Assembly: GCF_008831285.2 (NCBI RefSeq) | Contig: NC_045149.1 | Location: 21,033,035-21,097,034, forward strand | Reading direction: 5' to 3' | Length of the DNA stretch: 64,000 nt | DNA from: Nymphaea colorata | Taxonomy: Eukaryota; Streptophyta; Magnoliopsida; Nymphaeales; Nymphaeaceae | Shown: positions 12,601-20,067 of the stretch, piece by piece | Numbering within the stretch: the first letter of the stretch is position 1 | Layout of the letters: each line of letters begins with the position of its first letter | Notes under the pieces: generated by a model | What the model saw: only the letters and a program-made list of their open reading frames with translations | What the model was told of the DNA's origin: nothing | The model's database searches: none | Program-made: the position numbers and the translations under genes

Positions 12601-15600
12601 TTGTGTAGATACTTCTTTATTCATTCAAATGGGGTTCCAATGAATTTGGCATGGATGTTATTTTTTTTAATATGGTCCATCTATTATTACATCCCATTGA
12701 TCCCAATGTCATTACCATTATATTGTACTTAGTGACTTCTCTGAATGCACAAGTTATCTGTCTGGAGCTGGTGAAATCTGCACCTTGCATGCATGTACAT
12801 GCATATGCTTACTGTATAGCAATGAGGGAAAAGGTTGATCGGTTTTTTTTTTTTCCTTCTTCTTTTTTGTAATTTGACAGGCAACTACAGGTGGTCCAAT
12901 ATTTGCAGGAGCATGCATTTCTTCATTTCTTTATGGGCAGGTATGTTTTGAGAACTAGCTCTTGCAGAAAATCATTAAGAAAGTTGAGAACAATAATGTA
13001 AAAGACAAATTAGATTTTTTTTTTTCCAACTCTTTCTTTTGTCCGCTAGAATGCACCAATATGTTTTCCTCTAAATGCTTATCTTGGAAAGTAAAAAGAT
13101 TATGGTGATTGTTTCTGTATTCCAATAGGTGTTGGTGTGTTCACAGAATGGAGTTGTGTACTCATTTGGGCTGGTAAGCTTCCTGGTGTAACCACATAAT
13201 TTTCCCTTGCTTTGGCTGGTAAACGGAATTTAATCAGTAACATTTTCTTTGAAAACGGTAGGATACAAATGCACCCTTTGTGTTTGCAAACTTATGTATT
13301 CTTCATATCTATATTTTGCTATCAACAACTTACATCATTAACTTGGGAATGTTTAATCTTCACCAGTATGTGTGTGAGTTTGTTAAATTTTCAGTTGTAT
13401 ATGTCAAATAGCAATACTTAAGAATTATCATAATGTGCATATGTATAACTTATCTGTATAATGCAGTTAATAACATGACTGCAAACAAGCGGCTGTTGCA
13501 ACTTGTGGCAGAAAAATGCTGCAAGTATGATGTCTGAAACGTTTTGGCTTTGTGCTCAGGAAAGTGGGAAGTTGGTTTGGGAATATCACATTGGAGATCC
13601 AATTACTTCTTCGGCGTATGTTGATGAAAACATTGTCCTTCTGTCTGGTTCTTGTCCTACAGAGCACAGGTAGCGATTTCATATTCACATACTTTATTGT
13701 ATCTAATGGTACTTTTCCATCTCCAGATCATCACTTTTTTTTGTGGAAATGATGATAATGATATGCAAATATTATTTGGGAATCAAAGGGAGTGGCAGAG
13801 CCACATATGTGTCAGGATGCCTTTTGTAACTGTAATTTTGCTTATAAGTTCATAGCCAACCAAGCTAGCCATTAAAAGGGTTTGTGCTTGCCATGAACTT
13901 AAATTGTAGCGTAGAAGTATTTCCAATTTGAACTTAAATTGGATTAGGCAAGTGCCATTCCTATCTCTACTTGACTTTTTTGACACTGATAAAGAAACAT
14001 TGTTTTTAGAACTCTCTTTTTTGTCAAAATCTATCACTATTAAATTGGAGTTTCTGAAATAATGTTTTTTCTTCACTAAAAGAAGTCCATATTGTAGAAG
14101 ATTGTGTGCATGTATTTTGTGTGTGTCTGTGTAGAGAGGGAGAGCGAGACTGGTGAAGTCGATTCCGCTCTCTGTTGTTGTTTTACTGTCAGTTGGCCAA
14201 ATCTTATTGGTGTTCTGACCGAATGGATGAACAGGGAGTGTCATAAACTATACGTTAAAAAAAAAGAAAAAAGAAAAACAGATGGACTGATCGGATTTTA
14301 CAAGGATCTTAAGGGTCTCATTATTCACCTTTTTAACTTATAAAATCAATTAATGCATTGAATTTTATTATTTCTTTTAGATCATTACTTGTTTCAACAA
14401 AATCCATTGTAGTTACTCTGACTCTTGAAATTTTAAAAAATTAAAGTTGTACAGGAAGTTTTTTTTCAGCGAGTCTTCTCTACCATCCCTGCACCACAAC
14501 CTTTCCCTGAAATTTTAATAACGGACATGCCCCAGGGCCCCAAGTAAATATTTTCTTTGCACACACACACACTGTGAAAAGAAACTACAGCTGCAACTTT
14601 TTGTTGACTTAAGCCTAGAGTATAGATGCTTTGTGTTTTTATTTATAGTGGAACGCTTTTATTCTTTTTTTTATAAATGTAAAAGCATGATCTTTGTAGT
14701 CAAGAATTTCTCATGCATTTTGTGCCCCTTTTTTTTGAAGCACCTTCAAACATACTTGTTGGCAATTGCATAAAGTGTGTAAATCACAGCTGGAAGGTTT
14801 TACCTAGAAAGTATGGGAAAACAAATTATAAAACCCTCTACAGTTTTGTGTGTCTGACATGCTTCGTTTGATCAACTCAGCTCCTGAAACGTGTGCCTTT
14901 ATTGAGAACCATCTTTTGTTCTTTAACTGGGCCATTGATTTTTCAAGTAAGGACCTCATGCTGCCATGCTGACACGCTCCATTTGATCAACTCAGCTCCT
15001 GAAATGTGTGCCTTTATTGAGAACCATCTTTTGTTCTTTAACTGGGCCATTGATTTTTCAAGTAAGGACCTCATGCTGCCATGTTGACACGCTCCATTTG
15101 ATCAACTCAGCTCCTGAAACGTGTGCCTTTGTTGAGAACCATCTTTTGTTCTTTAACTGGGCCATTGATTTTTCAAGGACCTCATGCTGCCATGGTGAAG
15201 AGTGCTTGACAGTTGTCTCCCGCTAATCCTGTAAATCACATTCTTTTGTTGCCAAATTTTTGAAGAAAGTAACATATTATAAGTACTTGGTGCGTTATGA
15301 GTGCATATACCTAGGTATGACTTAATGCTGAATACTTTCCACGCATGCACAGGCGTGCTTTTGTGTATGTCACAAGTGTCCAAATAAATATCTTGTTGAA
15401 CCTCCTGCTTCCTTTCTAAGTGACCTCTTTTACTGTGTACAGAAACCAAGCATGGAGGCTCTGTCCTTCACATTTTCCTTTTATCTTGACGTTGGTGAAA
15501 AAATGTATCCATGCATAACTTCCAGCTCTTTACAGGTTAGCCTGCATATGCAGCTGTTCAGGAAGGATTCACGTGCTCAGAATCAATGTTAATGCTGTTA

Positions 15601-15791
15601 ATGAAAAGAATCACCATGAGCAAGATTTGGAGAAGGATGTATATGCATATGCAAAGATGGATCTCCCTGCAAATATCTTTTCTTCACCTTTGATGATAAG
15701 TGGTCGAATTTTTGTAGGTTGTAGGGATGATCATGTGTATTGTTTATCCGTCTTGAAGAATGATGTGCATGAAGAGCTTTCGAGATGCTAG
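635..15791 (+). CDS. AAE19: Acyl-activating enzyme 19-like (AASDH-type) protein, 3' part: carrier domain plus PQQ-like beta-propeller
   Basis: Partial gene; the 5' adenylation (AMP-binding) part lies before the window. Exons joined by eye with GT-AG borders and a continuous frame: 635-1329, 2854-2929, 3061-3147, 4312-4355, 4608-4716, 4812-4871, 6710-6794, 6938-7002, 12881-12940, 13129-13173, 13560-13669, 15536-15791 (stop). They give 563 residues. The first exon carries a phosphopantetheine attachment motif, FFSLGGNS, with the modified serine at 704-706. The later exons encode repeated short blades with motifs such as [36 protein letters not shown] and [15 protein letters not shown], typical of PQQ-like propellers. 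This order matches plant AAE19 and animal AASDH (U26), whose physiological substrate is unsettled. The eighth intron here holds a copia element; all exons and splice sites around it look intact, so the gene may still work. Family call is confident; exon borders are my reading and lack transcript support. Confidence 0.9.
1636..1948. mobile_element. MITE-like element with GGGGCGGAGCCA termini and an internal duplication
   Basis: It lies in the first intron visible here (1330-2853). The left end reads gggggcggagcca and the right end tggctccgcccctg, which are inverted copies of each other. Inside, a unit of about 119 bp starting gcggagccaaggtagggc occurs at 1641-1759 and again from 1760. Each unit itself holds a foldback (aggtagggc ... 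gccctacct). There is no coding potential. Termini with GGGGCGGAGCCA are common on plant DNA elements; I cannot assign the superfamily because no clear target-site duplication is visible. Confidence 0.6.
3311..4010 (+). repeat. Diverged tandem duplication, about 350 bp per copy
   Basis: Two direct copies lie side by side in the third intron seen here (3148-4311): about 3311-3665 and 3666-4010. Shared landmarks, offset by roughly 350 bp, include gtcatt.tagataa.gcctg, taatggagaaa.aagtttgga, cataaagttctgg and tagca.aat.cagttta. Many substitutions and small indels separate the copies, so the duplication is old. No coding role is seen. Confidence 0.7.
4872..6709 (+). other. Long intron of the AAE19-like gene
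   Basis: An AT-rich intron of 1838 bp with the 38-bp tandem repeat at its start. Poly(T) and poly(A) runs lie near 5250 and 5790. I see no gene or recognisable mobile element in the rest of it. Confidence 0.6.
4892..5005 (+). repeat. 38-bp tandem repeat, three copies
   Basis: The unit begins attggacataa and contains caataatggggttgtcaaa. Copies begin at 4895, 4933 and 4971, an exact 38-bp period with only a few substitutions. It starts about 20 bp downstream of the exon ending at 4871, close to the 5' splice site of a 1.8-kb intron. Confidence 0.85.
7070..7171 (+). pseudogene. Decayed 3' end of a copia pol gene (older element remnant)
   Basis: This stretch aligns with the end of the intact element's own pol gene just before its 3' LTR (about 11845-11959): gctgatttgttccccaaagg here against gctgatctttttaccaaagg there. 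In one frame it encodes [13 protein letters not shown], a stop, then SLRNKLS, the usual C-terminus of plant copia RNase H regions. It ends in a purine-rich tract (agggagggtta) exactly where the intact 5' LTR begins. It is far more diverged than the two LTRs are from each other, so it comes from an older or related element. Confidence 0.75.
7172..7448 (+). repeat. 5' LTR of the copia element
   Basis: It begins TGTTAGCG and ends TTCTTACA, giving the TG...CA ends of LTRs, and is followed at once by the primer-binding site. A perfect 12-bp inverted repeat with a 2-nt loop lies at 7185-7210 (ggatcgggtctg, tt, cagacccgatcc). Confidence 0.9.
7449..7459 (+). promoter_or_regulatory. Primer-binding site (initiator Met-tRNA type)
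   Basis: The sequence tggtatcagag directly follows the 5' LTR. This is the standard minus-strand primer site of plant copia elements, complementary to the 3' end of initiator methionyl-tRNA. Confidence 0.85.
7655..11965 (+). CDS. Copia gag-pol polyprotein, uninterrupted
   Basis: I chose the ATG at 7655, which starts [11 protein letters not shown]; the frame is open back to 7541, but the upstream part looks like leader. The product is 1436 residues. Gag: UBN2-type domain, then a zinc knuckle CX2CX4HX4C at residues 290-303. Protease: WYVDSG with D361. Integrase: HHCC region, then catalytic D569, D632 and E668, with 35 residues between the last two. Reverse transcriptase: DVKNAFLHG and YVDD at 1111-1114. 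RNase H: D1280 in TDADWAS, then STEAEYRA. No frameshift or stop interrupts it. One oddity is [13 protein letters not shown], where related proteins usually have Arg and not Met after AE. The stop codon is the TAG inside the first six bases of the 3' LTR. The element could be autonomous as far as coding goes. Confidence 0.95.
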   Translation: MDQPTPSLLSSSFLSQLISQKLNHSNYLTWKRQIVPFIKSHRLYGHIDGTTPAPPMYIDREVKKTVVGDQAAGAAAMSEIRFEYETITENNPEYEAWLAHDQSLVAYITSTLSEEVLGGIDDDLTALELWSTLATTYSQVSEARFLQLRRQFQDIKRGTRTVLEYLNEIKSVSDQLAAIGHPVSDKDKVQQALSGLGTDFDIFCTALEVLPILPSFEDLKVKLFQHEASRVQRQNLIPSNSHNVLITGTHALQGNRTRTWIPQAGMGRGILPTPQGMNTTSATSRRVPTCFYCNKRGHVKLECWHNPQNKNNQIRRENKAAAGSASSSSGSNVSADVQQLLMTALSKLHLKQNEQGEWYVDSGAAAHVTGDAGNLSSALPYLDKGSVVMGDGSHHTISHIGNVQISIGSSSIPLKNVLVVPSVKKNIISVSKLIDDTQSSVEFTPSSVYVKDARTKKTFAEGTRKGDMYVLEGAPQMSKSHLSDSCFPSHSEVNVTEYNKPSIWHGRLAHCSQSFVRNLVADGLLDKSSLSFVSESSMCSSCHICKSHALPFQLINKRAPKVFDTIYSDVWGPAPIPSSSGSRYYVIFVDSYSRYTWIHFMKHKSEVFRLFTQFHALVQNKYSSNIVHFQCDGGGEFISNEFTEYLLDNGITRQISCPHTPQQNGIAEMKHRHIVESALSMMHETDLPMTLWTEAFHMAVHVINRLPLALLDGKSPFFLLYQEQPRYEELRVFGCVCYVHVDVSLRNKFQDRAVLCRFIGYVENYKGYRCYNPKTGRVHISRHVVFDENMLQDPKATSVILKDKNEVYDTWLHAEILRQGAAMLTEHNEQVVNEPETSVSSSLSSTTSLDSMPSSSQPSEPPMHNRFSGLVYSRRSVPTTVPRQSQRVRHPIDRWVSYNSFSLDFQLFMTEVSKKVEPTSYHNASKEKCWVEAMNKEMAALHECQTWQIVPRPADKNVVGSKWVYKLKYKPDGSIDRYKTRLVACGFTQQYGEDYDETFSPVIKMGTIRVIISLAVSYGWPLYQLDVKNAFLHGILKEEVYMEQPPGYTAHDSQKWVCKLHKSLYGLKQASRSWFDRFSHHIQQVGFLRSSLDHSLFIYRTGEATTWLLIYVDDIVITGNSSSHISYVKGMLKQEFKMKDLGELRYFLGVELDRTNDSLTLTQHKYTLDVLDRAGMTNCKPITTPSVLNTKLTASDGTAAYSNPTFYRSIVGMLQYLTFTRPDIVYAVNQISQFMHAPTEGHMDAAKRILRYLKATLGDGLVYTKCSNVSLGHSIYTYTDADWASDPDDRRSVSGFCLFLDSNLICWSSKKQRAVARSSTEAEYRAMAAGTAEASWLRHLLGELNLPIVRSSLLCDNQSAIKIAFNPILHNRTKHIEIDQHFIRQKVEEAEILPTYISTNEQIADLFTKGLTGQHFWDLKNKLCMIKSHAQLEGSC
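11951..11959 (+). promoter_or_regulatory. Polypurine tract
   Basis: The purine run gaggggagc directly precedes the TGTTAGCG start of the 3' LTR, the position where plus-strand DNA synthesis is primed. Confidence 0.8.
11960..12151 (+). repeat. 3' LTR of the copia element, truncated
   Basis: It aligns base for base with 7172-7363 with 4 mismatches and no indels, then stops matching after ggctgctcctt. The last 85 bp of a full LTR (equivalent to 7364-7448, the U5 side) are missing. The 12-bp inverted repeat is kept at 11973-11998. Confidence 0.9.
12152..12880 (+). other. Remaining intron downstream of the copia element
   Basis: AT-rich intron sequence with no recognisable gene, ending in a pyrimidine tract and the acceptor tttgacag before the exon starting [11 protein letters not shown] pyrimidine-rich run near 12840-12870 serves as its polypyrimidine tract. 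Confidence 0.55.
14856..15196 (+). repeat. 115-bp tandem repeat, three copies
   Basis: Copies at 14856-14970, 14971-15085 and 15086 to about 15196. Each contains tttgatcaactcagctcctg, gagaaccatcttttgttc and ggacctcatgctgccatg. Copies one and two are 115 bp; copy three has a 4-bp deletion (caaggacc for caagtaaggacc). Divergence is very low, so the array is young. It lies in the last intron (13670-15535) of the AAE19-like gene. Confidence 0.9.
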
Positions 15792-17947
15792 ATTTAGGAC
15801 TGCGTAAGAAGATTTGGTGTATTATTGTTATGACTGGCGCAGGTTTCTCACAACAATTATTTTTATCAAGAGCTTCAGCTGTCATTAAGAAGGATAAGTG
15901 TATTATTCTAAGCTTTGGAGCTGTGGAAGTAATATTCCTCAGAAAATGCTACACCGTCCTGTCTGATATCGGAGAAAAACTTTTGGAAATCAGTGGCTGC
16001 TGGCTGACTGCACACGTGGTGGTGATCTTACTCTGATGGTAGCATTTTGACCTTCAGGTGTCTAACTGTCAAAGCAGTTGCAAGATCAGCAGACTGTTAT
16101 GCTTCTTTGGCGCTTTGAATCTCATGCTTTTTTGATGGTCCAATCTAATGGAACAGTAAGTCCAGGTTTCTATCAACAGTATCGTATGCAGGCAACTGGT
16201 GCTTTGGTTATTTTGCTTTTATAGTTTTGGTCGCCCATCAGAATCTTGATTGTTCTTTGTGTATATAGAATCATACATGAACTCTGTGTCCATTGACCTT
16301 GTTTATTGAAAATATTTAGGTAGAAAATGGTTATTTGCAAGCCCATGTAGCTACTGTTTGTCATTTGCTGAGAAAGCTGTCGAGTTTGTTTGGAGAAAGA
16401 GGTGAGGGTGGTCATTTGGAGGGCCATTCCCCAGAATGTCCTTCTGCGATAGCATGTTGATGTTTTCTAATTGTAGTCATAAAAACTTGATTATAGTTTT
16501 TTTTTCTCCCCTGTTGCATTTACTTATTACTTGACTCTTTCTGCTAACTGTCTTATGGTGGATATGTAGACACCCAGAGATGAGAAAAGGTGTAACAAAC
16601 GGTGCAATGCGCTTCCCCGTCTTCTCATTTTTCACCACGGATTAGGTCCACACCATGTTGAATCCCAAATGAAATCTGCTCTGGATGCCTGCCGAGCACC
16701 TCAAAAGGTATGGCTGACCAACATAAGCCTTGCGCCGTCTGTAAGGACAGTCATAGATCCAATCAAGGTCTTTTTGCGGCGATAGAAATATACGTAGCTT
16801 TTTCCTGTGGCATAATGACATTAAGAAATCCTTTGTTGCAATTAGTATGTAGAGACTTTTCGGTGCGATACGGCTGGGGATTGGTCCCTTCTGTTCAAAA
16901 AAAAATCGAAGAAAACAACACAAGAAAGCAAACGATCATCCGTAGCACATCACAGGCTTATGGTCCAAGAACTACTAAACAGCTACAGAACTTCCAAAGA
17001 ATACAAAATTAAGAATTCGTTCACCTAACATGTTGGTAAATGGTCCCAATATCTAAAAGAACAGATAGAGACGTTGAAGAATTTTTTCATAGCAGGATTA
17101 CAGTTTCTAAGTTTAAATTTCTTGCTACATTGCTGAATGGAGCTCCTCCTAAGGCACAAGCGGCAACCCTCTGATCGTACAACAAAACAGAATGAATGGC
17201 AATTAATTAATAAGAAAAGAAGGGACAGCAGCATATATGTAATCCGCATGTTTGGGTACTGTTAGGCTTTATGTTGTAGCTTTGGGGTCCCAATTACAAA
17301 TTTAACACGTTTTAGTTTAGTTATGTGAAGATTTTTAAAAACTAAAAAAAAATAATAATAATAAAGAAAGAGCAAGACTATCTTCCTCGTTTTCAACAGA
17401 GAGAGATCAAGACTATTTGTACTCTCTTTTTTTCTTACTCATATATATATATAACCATCCGGACATTCATATAATTTCGTCCACCTGAAGGATTGCATCG
17501 AATATACATGATTAAACGCATTGCCCGATGACAGGTTTTTTTTGTCCAAACCTGAACAGAGAAATCCAAGGGTCCTACAAAAAATATAGTAAAGTTGGCA
17601 AAAAGCAAACCACTTGGATAAGAGACAAACCAAACCCATTGAAATTAATTGTTAATTTTCCTTTTACAAGCTAACCTTCCGGGTATGACGTTAAGAGTGA
17701 TTTGGTGAAAAATGTTTTTTTTATTACGTTAATAGCTTTATTACTTAAATAATACTTTTTAAATAATAAAAAATGAGTGGTCTTTATAAGACAAAATTTT
17801 GATAGTACAAAATTTTTACAAAAAATTGCTTGAGCTAAGCATGATTTATATTAAATTGGTGTTTGTTTCATAATTTATTTAAAAAAAAGACTTCTTAACA
17901 TGAATTTAAGATGTCCGACTTTTATACCTTATCCACTACCAATAACT

Positions 17948-17950
<3 letters not shown>

Positions 17951-17987
<37 letters not shown>
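17951..17987. repeat. (AT)n microsatellite
   Basis: A pure AT dinucleotide run of 37 bp. Confidence 0.95.
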
Positions 17988-17989
<2 letters not shown>

Positions 17990-18362
17990 TGGCTACACTA
18001 TAGTATATATCAAGGGCTAGAGCTAGTCGATGCCCTTTAGCCAGTTGGCTAGCCAGTAAAATCAAGCTATCCAGTGTCAGCTCCTCAGGAAGGAAAGACA
18101 AACCACAACATATGGAAGAGATTAAGGATAAGGTTAGGCATCGGGCCGGCTATGTGAGGTCCGACTGTCAACTTTATGCCCATTGGGTACATGGTTCAAT
18201 GACCGCTCATATTTGAAACACTTAACATTTTATATTTTAATGTATTGAAAACCTTGGCAATATTCCAAGAGTTTTTAAAAAAGACATAAGTGACACATGA
18301 AAAGTTTACAAGAGATATATAAGCAGTGCACTAGGTTTTAAGTGAGCCAACTGCCAGTGTCA

Positions 18363-18364
<2 letters not shown>

Positions 18365-18398
<34 letters not shown>
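18365..18398. repeat. (AT)n microsatellite
   Basis: A pure AT dinucleotide run of 34 bp. Confidence 0.95.
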
Positions 18399-18403
<5 letters not shown>

Positions 18404-18917
18404 AAAGATAACAAAATAAAAATATGGAGAAATGAGTTCTAAATATATATATCGAGCCGAGTTGTACTGCCTCGGGTCAGCCTAACCTTCTTATTGGGTA
18501 TCCTGCTCATTGCTCACCTTTACCTTATCGGGTATAATTAACAACGTAAATAAAAACTTTTGCCTCCAGTCACGTTATTGATAATCGTCTGTTGACTCGT
18601 TTACAACTTTTTTGTTTGGTTAATTATACTTTTTTTATTTAATTTAACGCAGTGATGGTTTAAAGTTTTTTTTTTTATGGGGGCCATTGTACAAGTTTTC
18701 AAAATTTGTACAAGCGCCAAATTAAAATTTTTAAAAGAATTAAAAGTAAATTTTAATTCTTCAAAAACTCAGGAGGGGCCATCCGCCCTTATTCCTGCCC
18801 CTCGTTTAAAAACTCACCCTTACGTTGCTTTTGATGTCCTCCAAGGGTTGATTTTAGACCCTCATATATAAGATTGCAGGCTTTTAAAATCCAACCTCTT
18901 TCATGTCGTATTTGCCC

Positions 18918-19303
18918 TTAGGTATGACTGTTCACGAGCCCAGTTGAGTCAGCTCGAACTTGTCTTGACTATGTTGAGAAAAGCTCCAACACGGCTCGAG
19001 TCTAGTTAATCAGCTCGAACTTGACGTAACTCGAGCTCCTAAAATTCGAATTGATGTTTGGCTTGAGTCAAGCTGAGCATTTCATTAAAAAATTAATTTT
19101 TAAAAAAAAAAAACTGCCTAGGGATTTAAAAATTGAACCTCCCACCTACCATCACATGCATGCCAATTTGAGTTGTCTAACTTTTCCAATAACTTTATGA
19201 AAACTTATTTAATATATTTTCTTTTTCGAGCTTAACCAAGCTTAGTCAAGTTTATCTATCGAGTTTGAATCAAGCTAAGGTTGTTGAGCAGTCTTATCCC
19301 TAG
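18918..19303. mobile_element. Inverted-terminal element rich in gagctcgaac / caagctcgag motifs
   Basis: The left end reads ttaggtatgactgttcacgag and the right end, read in reverse complement, tagggataagactgctcaac; these are imperfect inverted copies. The interior carries several cagctcgaact- and aagcttagtcaag-like segments of the type seen in short plant DNA elements. It has no coding capacity. Boundaries and superfamily are uncertain. Confidence 0.45.
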
Positions 19304-20067
19304 GATATGGATTGGGGGGAGGAGATGACCCACCAGTTCTTGCTTCTTCTCTAATATCCCCAATTATCAGTCTGCTATAAACAAATTGCAATATTTTTCT
19401 CATGTGCTAACAGTTCTTCCTTTCTTCGTCGCTATTGATCGATATGTAAAAAGAGTTATCTTCAATTATTTAAGTTCGAGATGGAAAGAAACTTGTGCAT
19501 CTCCCTTAAAAAATTTTGTTGAAAAGACAAAATATAATACTTCTGAATATATTTGTTTACACTAATTAATATAAAGCATATTTTAATTCAAATTATCGTT
19601 TAAGTGTTTTATTACTAAAATTATATTTGAACTCTCAAGAGCATACTAATAAAGTTACATGGCATAAAAATGCAAAGAGTGTGGTTTGAACCTACAAACT
19701 GGTTGTTGCATATTATATATGTTTACATAACTTGAATAATTAATTTATTTTCCATTAAAAGTTCCACTATTACGCTGTGCTTTGTCTCTGCTTGTGTGTT
19801 TATTTTTATCTTCGTCTCAATTCTTCCTTTCGACGTGCATGATTCACGTGCAGAAGGTCCAACTACCGCCATTTCAGCTGTTCCCAATCATGCGATAAAA
19901 TGATAGAATTGCCCTCCCCACTTTTTTGTTTCATCGGCTCAGATTTGCCCACACCACCTGATCTTTCAATTTCTGCAAACCCAATTTCGCCTTCTCGCTC
20001 GATCCCCTCCACTGTCCAGTCCGCCGGCATGTTCGTCCTCCCGCTCAAGACGAACACCCCTGTGCGA

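Larger units (their letters stand above)
15792..20067. other. Intergenic region, 3' flank of AAE19-like gene to bark storage protein gene
   Basis: About 4.3 kb. The first few hundred bases probably hold the 3' UTR of the AAE19-like gene. Two (AT)n arrays and one inverted-terminal element are listed separately. The 5' leader of the next gene falls in the last 200 bp, and an upstream in-frame ATG exists at 19900. No other gene is recognisable. Confidence 0.55.

Noticed and set aside
13783-14244. 153-codon open frame on the - strand
   Set aside because: It lies wholly in the last intron of the AAE19-like gene, is AT-driven in composition and matches no family I know.
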